Origin: JAHEEM01 sp036396795
GTDB lineage: Bacteria; Pseudomonadota; Gammaproteobacteria; Steroidobacterales; Rariloculaceae
Direction of reading: 5' to 3'
Assembly: GCA_036396795.1 (NCBI GenBank)
Contig: DASWKF010000039.1
Span: 80,972-144,971, forward strand
DNA length: 64,000 nucleotides
Numbering within the stretch: the first letter of the stretch is position 1; every line of letters begins with the position of its first letter. Shown here piece after piece: positions 15,314-24,134 of the stretch. Under the pieces are notes generated by a model, which searched no databases, was not told the origin of the DNA, and worked only from the letters and a program-made list of their open reading frames with translations. Made by a program: the position numbers and the translations under genes.

Positions 15314-15508
15314 TCACCGCCCGGCTTCGTTCTCGCTCCAGCAGCTCACGCTGGTGCCGCTATCCGGATCGACGAGGACCTCGATGTTGATGGGCCGGCA
15401 GCAGACCCAGCAGTCCTCGACATACTGCTGACGCTCGACCGAGTCGTCAATGACGATATCGATGGCCTCGCCGCAGTAGGGGCATTGAATCGTTTCGATG
15501 GGCAACAT
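15314..15508 (-). CDS. CPXCG-motif cysteine-rich small protein
   Basis: 64 residues. CPYCG near residue 9 and a second pair, CWVCC, around residues 33-37 form a likely Zn ribbon. The pattern (ETIQCPYCGEAIDIVID, QQYVEDCWVCCRPI) is that of the conserved gammaproteobacterial CPXCG small-protein family with unknown role. It is divergent from the APC permease at 15586. Confidence 0.8.
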   Translation of the reverse strand: MLPIETIQCPYCGEAIDIVIDDSVERQQYVEDCWVCCRPINIEVLVDPDSGTSVSCWSENEAGR

Positions 15509-15585
15509 GGGTCACCGGCCTCGGTACGCATAGAATACTCCTGCCGTGGCACTCACGAGTCCGCCGTGCGGAGAGCACCGAGGTC

Positions 15586-16827
15586 ATGACGGAACCCGCT
15601 ATACCGACCCCGCCCGCAGCGCTCAGGCGCTCCATCGGGCTGCCGCTGCTGACGCTCTACGGCCTCGGCACGATACTCGGCGCGGGCATCTACGTGCTGA
15701 TCGGCGAGATCGCGGCCGTGGCGGGCACGGCGGCTCCGGCCGCGTTCGTGCTCGCCGCCGTGCTCGCGGGCCTCACGGCGTTCTCGTTCGCCGAGCTTTC
15801 CGGCCGCATTCCGCAAAGCGCGGGCGAAGCGGCTTACGCCCAGGCCGCCTTCGGCAGCGCGCGGCTGGCGGTGCTCGTGGGTCTCGCCGTGATCGTCGTG
15901 GGCACCGTGTCCGCCGCAACGATGCTGCGCGGCTTCGTCGGCTACCTCGAAGTGTTCGTCAGCGTGCCAGAGGCGCCGGTCATCGTGCTGACGGTCCTCG
16001 TGCTCAGCGCCATCGCCGTTTGGGGCATCGGCGAATCGCTGCTAGCGGCCGCCGCCGTCACCGTGGTCGAGGTCGGCGGGCTCATCTTCGTGCTCTTTGT
16101 CGCGCGCGATGCGCTCGGCGAGCTGCCGAGCCGCTGGCCGACGCTGCTGCCCTCGCCCAACCTCGCCGGCCTCCTCGGCGTGCTGTCGGGCGCGTTTCTC
16201 GCCTTCTACGCCTTCATCGGCTTCGAGGACATGGTCAACATCGCCGAGGAGGTCAAAGAGCCCGAGCGCACGTTGCCGCGCGGCATCGTGCTCGCGCTGG
16301 TGATCTCGACTGTGCTCTATTTCGCGGTCGCCACGGTCGCGATCCTGGCCGTGCCCGTCGCGGAGCTTGCCGGAAGCACGGCGCCTTTGGCGGTCATCGT
16401 CGAGTCGCGCGGCCTGCCGCCCGAGATCATCGCCGGCATCAGTCTGCTCGCGGTGCTCAACGGCGCGCTGGTGCAGATCATCATGGCGAGCCGGGTGCTC
16501 TACGGCCTCGCCTCGCAGAACCTGCTCTGGCGCGGGTTCGCCTACGTGCACCCGCGAACGCGGACACCGGCCGTCGGAACCGCGGCCGTCGGGCTCGCGC
16601 TGCTGGTGCTGGCGCTGGCGTTCTCGCTCGGCGGTCTCGCGCGGGCGACGAGCTTCATCGCGCTGGGCATCTTCGCGCTGGTCAACGCGTCGCTGTGGCG
16701 CATCAAGCAGCGCGATCCGGCGCGCCCGGCGTTCGCGATCCCGCTCGCCGTGCCGGTTCTGGGCCTATTGCTGTCTATCGGCACGATCGTCTGGGAAGCG
16801 CTGCGCCTGGCCCGCTGGATCGAGTAG
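15586..16827 (+). CDS. APC superfamily amino acid permease
   Basis: 413 residues. LLTLYGLGTILGAGIYVLIG is TM1 with its unwound GxGAGI substrate loop. TM6 follows with FYAFIGFEDMVNIAEEVKEP, and RVLYGLASQNLLW lies in the second half. About 11-12 membrane spans; at 413 residues it is slightly short, with a truncated C-terminus, as in the small ybaT-like subgroup. The substrate is probably an amino acid or amine. No operon partner. Compare the broken APC gene at 62293. Confidence 0.87.
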   Translation: MTEPAIPTPPAALRRSIGLPLLTLYGLGTILGAGIYVLIGEIAAVAGTAAPAAFVLAAVLAGLTAFSFAELSGRIPQSAGEAAYAQAAFGSARLAVLVGLAVIVVGTVSAATMLRGFVGYLEVFVSVPEAPVIVLTVLVLSAIAVWGIGESLLAAAAVTVVEVGGLIFVLFVARDALGELPSRWPTLLPSPNLAGLLGVLSGAFLAFYAFIGFEDMVNIAEEVKEPERTLPRGIVLALVISTVLYFAVATVAILAVPVAELAGSTAPLAVIVESRGLPPEIIAGISLLAVLNGALVQIIMASRVLYGLASQNLLWRGFAYVHPRTRTPAVGTAAVGLALLVLALAFSLGGLARATSFIALGIFALVNASLWRIKQRDPARPAFAIPLAVPVLGLLLSIGTIVWEALRLARWIE

Positions 16828-16900
16828 AATGCGGGCTAGACCGTCACCGACACCGATGCAATAGCGGCATACGAAGCCGCAGTAGCTTGGGGGAAAAATA

Positions 16901-17959
16901 ATGCGCAACGCTACAAAGCTGGCACTGCTCCTAGCCGCCTGGGCCCTGGGGGCCCAAGCTCAACCGAAGTTCGAAATCGACCCGACCTGGCCGCAGCCGC
17001 TTCCGGAAAATTGGATCTTCGCGCAGATCGGCGGCGTCTGCGTGGATTCTCACGACCACATCGCGATCGTCGATCGAAGCAATATTACCGACGAAGAGAA
17101 GCAAACGAACGTCCCCACGCCGACGTTCGTGATGTTCGACCGGGCGGGGAAAGTCGTCAACTCCTGGGGCGACCTCGACGTCGTGCCGGCGGACGTGCAC
17201 GGCTGCAGCTTCGATGAGGACGACAACCTCTGGGTCGCCGGTAACGAGGACGCCATCGTTCAGGGCTACAGCCACGAAGGCGAGCTGATCCTCCAAATCG
17301 GCACCAAGGGTGTTTTCGACACGACCGACGGTAGCGTGGATGCGCCCTTCACCAATCAGAGCCGCGAGCGGCTCAACCGTCCCTCCGGCGCCGTCGTCGA
17401 TCCCGACACAGGCGACATCTACGTCTCGGACGGCTACGGCAACAAGCGCGTGGTCGTGTTCGACAGCGAGGGCAACTATCTGCGCCAGTGGGGTAGTCAC
17501 GCGACGGCCGCAGAGCGCGCCGCCGCCACACCGGGCACCTTCGCGAATGTCGTGCACTGCATCGAAATGAGCAACGAAGGCCTGCTCTACGTCTGCGATC
17601 GTCAGGGCAGCCGCGTCCAGGTATTCGACAAGATGGGCAACCACATCAGAGACATTCACATTCCGCGCACCGACGATTTCGTCGAGCCCGAGCCCGTCGT
17701 TCGCGGCACCGCCTGGTGGGTGACCTTCTCTCCCGACGAAGCGCAGGGGTATCTGTACGTCATGAACGGCGCCGAGGAAAAGGTACACGTTCTGGATCAC
17801 GAAAGCGGCGAGACGCTGTCGACTTTCGGCCGGGCGGGGCATCTGCTCGGGAACTTCATTCACGGTCACACGATCGCCACCGACTCCTCGGGCAACCTCT
17901 ACGTCGCCGAGACCAACTACGGGCGCAGGGTGCAGCGGTTCAATCTGGTCAGTAACTGA
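16901..17959 (+). CDS. Secreted NHL-repeat beta-propeller protein
   Basis: 352 residues, GGGGGAAA before ATG. A signal peptide occupies residues 1-20 (LALLLAAWALGAQA, cut before QPKFEID). The body has at least five NHL blades, for example CSFDEDDNLWVAGNEDAIVQ, IYVSDGYGNKRVVVFDSEG, LLYVCDRQGSRVQVFDKMG and LYVAETNYGRRVQRF. The opening DPTWPQPLPENWIFAQIGGV is typical of a large family in soil proteobacteria with no proven function. It is the same general fold as the lipoprotein at 849 but without a lipobox. A strong hairpin (17973-18006) follows. Confidence 0.76.
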   Translation: MRNATKLALLLAAWALGAQAQPKFEIDPTWPQPLPENWIFAQIGGVCVDSHDHIAIVDRSNITDEEKQTNVPTPTFVMFDRAGKVVNSWGDLDVVPADVHGCSFDEDDNLWVAGNEDAIVQGYSHEGELILQIGTKGVFDTTDGSVDAPFTNQSRERLNRPSGAVVDPDTGDIYVSDGYGNKRVVVFDSEGNYLRQWGSHATAAERAAATPGTFANVVHCIEMSNEGLLYVCDRQGSRVQVFDKMGNHIRDIHIPRTDDFVEPEPVVRGTAWWVTFSPDEAQGYLYVMNGAEEKVHVLDHESGETLSTFGRAGHLLGNFIHGHTIATDSSGNLYVAETNYGRRVQRFNLVSN

Positions 17960-17972
17960 TTGGATACGGTCA

Positions 17973-18006
17973 TCGCACGGAAGCCGGATACCGGGCTTCC
18001 GTGCGA
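17973..18006. terminator. 13-bp perfect hairpin between convergent genes
   Basis: TCGCACGGAAGCC, loop GGATACCG, GGCTTCCGTGCGA. It sits 14 bases after the NHL gene stop and 30 bases after the convergent YCII gene. No T-run, but the stem is long enough to act as a bidirectional terminator or RNA-end stabiliser. Confidence 0.6.
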
Positions 18007-18035
18007 GACCCGCACCGCCGAAACGACCGATCCGG

Positions 18036-18440
18036 TCATTTCGCGATCCGCTCCTGAAGCTTGCGATGGTGCTCGATGGCCTCGCCCTGGACGAAATCTT
18101 CCAGCTCGAAGATCTGCCGGATCTCGACCTCCGCGCCGTCGTCGAACGGTGCTTTCTTGAGCCAGTCGACGGCTTCCCGCAACGACCCGCACTGCCAGAT
18201 CCAATAACCGGCGACGAGCTCCTTAGTCTCCGCGAACGGGCCGTCGATGACCGTGCGCTTGTTGCCGTCGAAGCGCACGCGCGCGCCCTTCGAGCTGGCC
18301 TGGAGCCCCTCGCCCGCCTGCATGACGCCGGCGTTCACCAGCTCCTCGTTGTACTTCGCCATCGCCGCCAGGAGATCCTCGTCCGGAAGGATCCCAGCCT
18401 CCGACTCCTCGCTTGCCTTGACCAAAACCATGAATCGCAT
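18036..18440 (-). CDS. YCII-related (DGPF-domain) protein
   Basis: 134 residues from ATG 18440 with AAGGAGAAGG just upstream. MRFMVLVKASEESEAGILPD, then VIDGPFAETKELVAGYWIWQ and IRQIFELEDF. This is the longer DGPF/YCII type, about 130 residues, often found beside ECF sigma factors, though none is seen here. Function not established. It is divergent from the VOC protein at 18585, a common genomic neighbour of this family. Confidence 0.86.
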   Translation of the reverse strand: MRFMVLVKASEESEAGILPDEDLLAAMAKYNEELVNAGVMQAGEGLQASSKGARVRFDGNKRTVIDGPFAETKELVAGYWIWQCGSLREAVDWLKKAPFDDGAEVEIRQIFELEDFVQGEAIEHHRKLQERIAK

Positions 18441-18584
18441 GTCCTTCTCCTTGTTGGGTAATCAGATTCCGAATTGAGCATTCACCGACTAATCGAACGG
18501 CGCCTGCGTATTTCGACATCGAGCACCCTCGTTGATCTCATTCGATTGCCGCGTCAAGATCAAGCAACGATAACAGGAGGCACC

Positions 18585-18995
18585 ATGGCGACTAAGAAAG
18601 GCCACAAGAGCCGGCTGACCGCGTTCGTGATCGACGTGTTGCCGGAGCATTACGAGGACTGCGTTGCGTTCTGGGCGCATGCGCTCGGCGCGGATCCGCC
18701 GAGGGCGCCGCGTAAGAACCAGCGCTACACCACGCTCAAGAGCGCCGCCGACGGGCTCGCGGTGCTGGTGCAACGCGTCGACAAGGACCCCGGCGTGCAC
18801 CTCGATATCGAAAGCGATTCGGTGGAGTCCGAAGCGACGCGGCTCGAGGCCAAGGGCGCGCGGCGCAAGTACAAGATTCGGACCTGGTGGGTGCTCGAGG
18901 ATCCGGCGGGCATGGCCTTCTGTGTCGTGCGGCCGCAGGCGCCAAAAAAGCTCGCGAAGCGCAAGCCCTGGCCCGCGGCTGAATCCGCGGAGTGA
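18585..18995 (+). CDS. VOC (glyoxalase-fold) family protein
   Basis: 136 residues from ATG 18585, placed by AGGAGG at 18575-18580; the frame is open to 18474 but without a ribosome site. It matches the Glyoxalase_6-like pattern: LTAFVIDVLPEHYEDCVAFW, AVLVQRVDKDPGVHLDIESD, VLEDPAGMAFCVV. It lacks the full set of His/Glu metal ligands typical of true glyoxalases. The Lys-rich tail is unusual. It probably precedes 19015 in one transcript, with a gap of 19 bases. Confidence 0.8.
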   Translation: MATKKGHKSRLTAFVIDVLPEHYEDCVAFWAHALGADPPRAPRKNQRYTTLKSAADGLAVLVQRVDKDPGVHLDIESDSVESEATRLEAKGARRKYKIRTWWVLEDPAGMAFCVVRPQAPKKLAKRKPWPAAESAE

Positions 18996-19014
18996 TCGAT
19001 CTAGGCTGCCGCGA

Positions 19015-19416
19015 ATGATCCGCGTCACCGGCATCGATCACATCGTGTTGCGCGTCGCGGATCTCGATCGCGCGGTCCGCTTCTACACCGAGGTGCTCGG
19101 CATGACCGTCGCCAAGCACAACGAGCCGGTGAAGCTCGTGCATCTGCGTGCCGGCGCGAGCCTCATCGACCTCATCGCCGTCGACGGCCCGCTGGGCAAG
19201 ATCGGCGGCGGGCCGCCGGGGGCCGAGAACCGCAACGTCGATCACATCTGTTTGCAGGTGCGTGATTTCGACCTCGAGAAGATCGAGGCGCATCTGCGCG
19301 CGCACGGCGTCGAGCCCGGCAGCTCCGGTGAGCGCTTCGGCGCCGGCGGCGACGGGCTTTCGCTGTATCTCACCGATCCCGACGGCAACGGTTTGGAATT
19401 GCGGGCCGCGACTTAG
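19015..19416 (+). CDS. VOC family metalloprotein (glyoxalase/dioxygenase-like)
   Basis: 133 residues from ATG 19015. GIDHIVLRVADLDRAVRFYT is the first beta-alpha-beta module with metal His9, NVDHICLQV the second with its His, and YLTDPDGNGLELR carries the terminal metal Glu. This H-x-H-x-E set is what fosfomycin-resistance-like and glyoxalase-like VOC proteins use. Substrate unknown. Separate from the upstream VOC gene in sequence, but probably co-transcribed. Confidence 0.83.
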   Translation: MIRVTGIDHIVLRVADLDRAVRFYTEVLGMTVAKHNEPVKLVHLRAGASLIDLIAVDGPLGKIGGGPPGAENRNVDHICLQVRDFDLEKIEAHLRAHGVEPGSSGERFGAGGDGLSLYLTDPDGNGLELRAAT

Positions 19417-19514
19417 CGACCGCCGGCAGCCGCCGACCCGCGTACACCGGTGCAATGCTTGGATTGCCTCTGTCTCGCACGGAGGGCGCGGTTGTTAATT
19501 AATCGATTGACTAA

Positions 19515-19532
19515 TTTAATCGAACGATTAAA
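19515..19532. promoter_or_regulatory. Palindromic operator before the CecR-like gene
   Basis: TTTAATCG-AA-CGATTAAA is a perfect 8-bp dyad ending 8 bases before ATG 19541, in an A/T-rich tract that also holds the related ATTAATCGATT (from about 19496). TetR-family regulators usually bind such dyads in their own promoters. It should control the whole 19541-26676 operon. Confidence 0.68.
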
Positions 19533-19540
19533 CTGACCGC

Positions 19541-20227
19541 ATGAACATCGACACGCCTATCACTGCCCGTCACAGCGACTCGACTCGCGAGACCTTGATT
19601 CGGGCGGCCATCGATATCTTCGGCCGCAGCGGCTTCGACGGCGCGAGCACGCGCGCCATCGCGGACGCGGCGAAAGTCAATCAGGCTCTGATCTCCTACC
19701 ACTTCGGCGGCAAGTCGGGGCTGTACCTCGCGGTCTTCGAGCATATCGCCGGGATCATGCAGCAGCGCGTCGGACCGATCGTCGCGGCGATCGAAGCCGA
19801 GCTCGCGACGGAGCAAGCGGGCGACGCGGCTGCCGTGTCCGCGCGCCTCGCGTCGCTGCACCGCCTGACCGACGGCTTCGTCGCGCTGCTGACGAGCGAT
19901 GAGTCCGCCGCCTGGGCGAGCCTGATTCTGCGCGAGCAGCAGAATCCGTCCGAAGGCTTCGACCTCCTCTACACGCGCTTCATGAGCCGCGTGCTCGGCG
20001 TGATCCGGGCCCTGGTCGCGCGCATTCGCGGCACCGACCCGGCCTCCGTCGAGACGCGGCTGACGGCACTGACCATCGTCGGCCAGGTGCTGGTGTTCCG
20101 CGCCGCGCGCGCGGCGGTCATGCGCCAGATGGAATGGCAGACGACCGGGCCCGACGAGGCGAACGCGATTCGGCAAACGATTCACCGCAACGTGACTGCG
20201 ATCCTCACGCAGAAGGATTCCCGATGA
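19541..20227 (+). CDS. TetR family regulator, CecR-like
   Basis: 228 residues. The HTH lies at about residues 15-60: RETLIRAAIDIFGRSGFDGA, STRAIADAAKVNQALISYHF, GGKSGLYLAVF. The C-terminal region (AAWASLILREQQNPSEGFDL, TRLTALTIVGQVLVFRAARA) matches the CecR/YbiH C-terminal domain. In E. coli, CecR represses the ybhGFSR exporter, and this gene is followed by exactly that set, with its stop overlapping the next ATG (ATGA). It very likely represses the operon through the palindrome at 19515. Confidence 0.87.
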   Translation: MNIDTPITARHSDSTRETLIRAAIDIFGRSGFDGASTRAIADAAKVNQALISYHFGGKSGLYLAVFEHIAGIMQQRVGPIVAAIEAELATEQAGDAAAVSARLASLHRLTDGFVALLTSDESAAWASLILREQQNPSEGFDLLYTRFMSRVLGVIRALVARIRGTDPASVETRLTALTIVGQVLVFRAARAAVMRQMEWQTTGPDEANAIRQTIHRNVTAILTQKDSR

Positions 20228-21228
20228 ACGCAAGAACAAGGATAGCCGTCGTTGTCGTGTTGCTCATCGCCGTCGCGGCGGGCGCCACGCTCTGGTCCAG
20301 ATTCCGCGCCGAGCAAAACGCCTCCGAGCTGACGCTCTACGGCAATGTCGACATTCGCGAGGTCGAGCTCGCGTTTCGCGTGCCCGGACGGCTGCTCGAG
20401 ATGCATTTCGACGAAGGCGACAGCGTCGAGGCCGGCCAGCGCGTCGCGCGCCTCGATCCGGAACCGTATCGCGAGGCGCTCGCGGTCGCCGAGGCCCGCG
20501 TGGCGCAGGCGCAAGCCAATCTCGACAAGCTCAAGAGCGGCAACCGGCCGCAGGAAGTCGAGCGCGCCCGCGCCGCCGTGCGCGAAGCGCAAGCGCTGTC
20601 CGACAATGCCGAGCGCGACCTCGAGCGCCAAACCGGCCTCAACGCGTCCGGCGCCGCGAGCGACAGAACCGTCGAAGCCGCGCGCGCCCGCCGCGACGAG
20701 ACCGCGGCCAGGCTCGCCTCGGCGCGCGAGGCGCTGGCCTTGGCGGAGGAAGGTTTCCGCGCCGAAGACATCGCCGCGGCGCAGGCCGACGTCGCGGCCG
20801 CGATTGCGCAGCGCGACCAGGCACAAACGCAGCTCGACGATGCCGAGCTCACCGCGCCGAGCACGGGCACCTTGATCGCGCGCGTGCGCGAACCCGGCAG
20901 CATGCTCGCGCAAGGCGCAGCGGTTTATTCGCTGTCGCTGCGCGATCCGGTGTACGTGCGCGCTTATGTCGCCGAGCCCGATTTGGGCAAGCTCGCGCCC
21001 GGAACGCCGGTGACCGTGACGACCGATTCGTCGGATCGCGCCTACGAAGGCCAGATCGGCTTCATCTCGCCGCGCGCCGAGTTCACGCCCAAGACCGTGC
21101 AGACCACGGATCTGCGCACCGATCTCGTGTATCGATTGCGCATCGTCGTTGCGAACGGCGACGAAGGCTTGCGCCAGGGCATGCCCGTCACCGTGCACGT
21201 GCCGCTGACCTCGGCCGGAGCCGATTGA
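20224..21228 (+). CDS. HlyD-type periplasmic adaptor of an ABC exporter (YbhG-like)
   Basis: 334 residues from ATG 20224. One N-terminal membrane segment (IAVVVVLLIAVAAGATLWS) is followed by the first half-lipoyl strand (LTLYGNVDIREVELAFRVPG and RLLEMHFDEGDSVEAGQRVA). A long Ala-rich coiled coil of about 130 residues comes next, then the second lipoyl half (LTAPSTGTLIARVREPGSML) and the beta-barrel. This membrane fusion protein should link the ABC permeases below to the outer-membrane channel at 25252. Confidence 0.88.
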   Translation: MNARTRIAVVVVLLIAVAAGATLWSRFRAEQNASELTLYGNVDIREVELAFRVPGRLLEMHFDEGDSVEAGQRVARLDPEPYREALAVAEARVAQAQANLDKLKSGNRPQEVERARAAVREAQALSDNAERDLERQTGLNASGAASDRTVEAARARRDETAARLASAREALALAEEGFRAEDIAAAQADVAAAIAQRDQAQTQLDDAELTAPSTGTLIARVREPGSMLAQGAAVYSLSLRDPVYVRAYVAEPDLGKLAPGTPVTVTTDSSDRAYEGQIGFISPRAEFTPKTVQTTDLRTDLVYRLRIVVANGDEGLRQGMPVTVHVPLTSAGAD

Positions 21229-21240
21229 TCGGGTCGCGCC

Positions 21241-22989
21241 GTGCAGCAGCAACCATCCGTATCGGCCCCGATCGTCGAGATCTGCGGCGTCGTCAAGCGC
21301 TTCGGTGAGGTCGCGGCGCTCGCCGGCATCGACGCGACGATCGAAGCCGGCCGCCTGACCGGGCTCGTCGGGCCGGACGGCGCCGGTAAGACCACGCTGC
21401 TGCGCATGCTGGCCGCGCTGATGACGCCGAGCGAAGGCACGATCCGCATCGCCGGTCACGACGTCGTCGAGGACGCCGAGCGCGTGCACTCGCTGACGGG
21501 CTACATGCCGCAACGCTTCGGTCTCTACGAGGACCTGTCGGTGATCGAGAACTTGCGGCTCTACGCCGAGCTGCGCGCGATCGACGAGCACGGTCTCGAT
21601 CAGACGTTCGAGCGCCTGCTGCACTTCACGCGTCTCGAGCCGTTCAAGTCGCGTCCCGCCGGCAAGCTCTCGGGCGGCATGAAGCAGAAGCTCGGGCTCG
21701 CCTGCGCGCTGATGGCGAGACCCGAGGTGCTGCTGCTCGACGAGCCCAGCGTCGGCGTCGATCCGGTCAGCCGCAAGGAGCTCTGGCAGATGGTCGAGGA
21801 GCTGACCGGTGAGGGCATGGCCGTGGTCTGGTCGACGGCCTACCTCGACGAGGCGGAGCGTTGCGCCGTGGTGCTGCTGCTCAACGACGGCAAGCTCGAG
21901 TATGCCGGGCCGCCGCGCGAGCTCACCGAGCGCCTCGCCGGGCGCAGCTTTCTCGTGCGCGGCATCGCCCGCGACCGCCGCGCGGTGCTCGCCGAGACGC
22001 TCGATCTAGCCGACGTCCGCGACGGCGTGATTCAGGGCGAGTCGGTGCGCGCGGTGCTGCGCGCCGGTGCGGATACCGACGCGCTCGATGCCGTCGCGCG
22101 CGCGCACGGCGGCCGGCTTGCACCGGTCGCGCCGCGCTTCGAGGACGCGTTCATCGACCTGCTCGGCGGCGGCCCGGGCGGACGCTCGGCGATCGCCGAG
22201 CGCATGCCGCAGGCCGTGCTCGACGCCGACGTCGCCGTCAGCGCCAAAAACCTCAGCAAGCACTTCGGCGCGTTCGCGGCCGCCGAGAACGTCAGCTTCG
22301 ACGTCCGCCAGGGCGAGATCTTCGGCTTGCTCGGGCCGAACGGCGCCGGCAAATCGACGACCTTCAAGATGCTTTGCGGCCTGCTGAAGGCGACCTCGGG
22401 TGAAGCCCAGGTCGCGGGCTTCGATCTGCGCCATGCGCCGAGCCGCGCCAAGCTCGCGCTCGGCTACATGGCGCAGAAATTTTCGCTGTACGGGCTCTTG
22501 TCGGTGCGGCAGAACCTCGAGTTCTTCTCCGGCGTCTACGGGCTCAAGGGCGCCGAGCGCCGCGAGCGCATCGCCGAGATGATCGAGACCTTCGAGCTTC
22601 GGCGTTACCTCGACGCCTCGCCCGACAGCCTGCCGCTCGGCTTCAAGCAGCGCCTCGCGCTTGCCTGCGCGCTCATGCACCGCCCGCCCGTGCTGTTTCT
22701 CGACGAGCCGACCTCGGGCGTCGATCCGATCACGCGGCGCGAGTTCTGGACGCACATCAACGGCCTGGTTCGCAAGGGCGTGACCGTGCTGGTGACGACG
22801 CACTTCATGGACGAGGCCGAGTATTGCGACCGGGTCGCGCTCATGTACCGGTCGCGGGTGATCGCGCTCGACTCGCCGGATGCGCTCAAGGCCCGCGCGG
22901 CGAGCGAGGCCAACCCCGATCCGACGATGGAGGACGCTTTCGTCGCCTTGGTCGAGGCGGCCGACGTGCAGGCGCGGGAGGCGGCATGA
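21241..22989 (+). CDS. Double ABC ATPase of exporter (YbhF-like)
   Basis: 582 residues, GTG start at 21241, 12 bases after the adaptor stop. Two nucleotide-binding domains are fused. The first has Walker A GPDGAGKTT, signature LSGGMKQK and Walker B LLLDEPSVGVDPVSR. The second has GPNGAGKST, signature LPLGFKQR (the variant also seen in YbhF) and LFLDEPTSGVDPITR. A 100-residue linker holds a degenerate drug-ABC C-terminal segment. It powers the two permeases that follow. Confidence 0.92.
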   Translation: MQQQPSVSAPIVEICGVVKRFGEVAALAGIDATIEAGRLTGLVGPDGAGKTTLLRMLAALMTPSEGTIRIAGHDVVEDAERVHSLTGYMPQRFGLYEDLSVIENLRLYAELRAIDEHGLDQTFERLLHFTRLEPFKSRPAGKLSGGMKQKLGLACALMARPEVLLLDEPSVGVDPVSRKELWQMVEELTGEGMAVVWSTAYLDEAERCAVVLLLNDGKLEYAGPPRELTERLAGRSFLVRGIARDRRAVLAETLDLADVRDGVIQGESVRAVLRAGADTDALDAVARAHGGRLAPVAPRFEDAFIDLLGGGPGGRSAIAERMPQAVLDADVAVSAKNLSKHFGAFAAAENVSFDVRQGEIFGLLGPNGAGKSTTFKMLCGLLKATSGEAQVAGFDLRHAPSRAKLALGYMAQKFSLYGLLSVRQNLEFFSGVYGLKGAERRERIAEMIETFELRRYLDASPDSLPLGFKQRLALACALMHRPPVLFLDEPTSGVDPITRREFWTHINGLVRKGVTVLVTTHFMDEAEYCDRVALMYRSRVIALDSPDALKARAASEANPDPTMEDAFVALVEAADVQAREAA

Positions 22990-24134
22990 GCGAACCCGCA
23001 CGCAGCGGCATAACGGCGACCGGCTTCAGCGCGCGCCGCCTTACCGCTCTCGTGCGCAAGGAGAGCCTGCAGGTCGTGCGCGATCCTGCGGCGATATTGA
23101 TCGCGTTTCTGCTGCCCGTGGTGCTGTTGTTTCTGTTCGCGTTCGCGGTGTCGCTCGACGTGCGCGCGGTGCGCTTGGGGCTAGTGCTCGAAACCGATAG
23201 CGCCGATGCGCAGTCGCTCGCGGCGGCATACGCTGCGACGCGCTACCTCGAGGTCACGCCGGCGCGCGACCGGCGCACGGTCGCGGCACAGCTCGTCGCC
23301 GGCGAGATCAGAGGCTTCGTCGTGATTCCGCAGGACTTCGATCGGCGCCTCGCGGCCGGTGACGGCTCGGCGATCGTGCAGATCATCACCGACGGCTCGG
23401 AGCCGAACACGGCGAGCTTCGTCGCCAACTACGCGGACGGCGTCGTCGCTCTGTGGCTCGCGGACCGCGGCGGCAGCTCGGCCGCGCCGCTCGGGCTCGA
23501 GCCGCGTTTCTGGTTCAACCCCGAGATCGAGAGCCGGCGCTTCCTCGTGCCCGGCGCGATCGCGATCGTCATGACGATGATCGGCGTGCTGCTCACCGCG
23601 ATGGTGGTCGCGCGCGAATGGGAGCGCGGCACCATGGAAGCGCTGATGTCGACGCCGGCCGGCATCTTCGAGATCCTGCTCGGCAAGCTCCTGCCCTACT
23701 TCGGTCTCGGGCTCATTGCGACGCTCGGCTGCGCGCTGCTCGCCGTCGGGCTTTTCGACGTGCCGTTGCGCGGCTCGTGGCTCGCGCTGCTGATCCTGAG
23801 CTGCACGTTTCTCGTGCCGGCTTTGGGACAAGGGCTCCTGATCTCCGCCGTCGCGAAGAACCAGTTCGTCGCCGCGCAGGTGGCGCTGTTGTCGGGCTTT
23901 CTGCCGGCGCTGCTGCTGTCGGGTTTCTTGTTCGAGATCGACAGCATGCCGGTCGCGATCCGCGCATTGACCTACCTCGTCGCGGCGCGTTATTTCGTGT
24001 CCTCGCTGCAGACGGTGTTCCTCGCCGGCGACGTCTGGACGCAGTTCGTGCCCAGCATGCTCGCGATGCTCGCGATCGGCGCGGTGTTCTTCGCGATCAC
24101 GGCGCGCAAGACGCACAAGAGCCTCGACCCATGA
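22986..24134 (+). CDS. ABC exporter permease (YbhS-like)
   Basis: 382 residues from ATG 22986, overlapping the ATPase stop (ATGA). It is an ABC-2 type permease: an N-terminal amphipathic RLTALVRKESLQVVRDP, TM1 (ILIAFLLPVVLLFLFAFAVS), a periplasmic domain of about 150 residues, then five TM segments with EWERGTMEALMSTP, the coupling helix seen in drug ABC-2 permeases. It forms a heterodimer with the next gene product. Confidence 0.9.
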   Translation: MSEPARSGITATGFSARRLTALVRKESLQVVRDPAAILIAFLLPVVLLFLFAFAVSLDVRAVRLGLVLETDSADAQSLAAAYAATRYLEVTPARDRRTVAAQLVAGEIRGFVVIPQDFDRRLAAGDGSAIVQIITDGSEPNTASFVANYADGVVALWLADRGGSSAAPLGLEPRFWFNPEIESRRFLVPGAIAIVMTMIGVLLTAMVVAREWERGTMEALMSTPAGIFEILLGKLLPYFGLGLIATLGCALLAVGLFDVPLRGSWLALLILSCTFLVPALGQGLLISAVAKNQFVAAQVALLSGFLPALLLSGFLFEIDSMPVAIRALTYLVAARYFVSSLQTVFLAGDVWTQFVPSMLAMLAIGAVFFAITARKTHKSLDP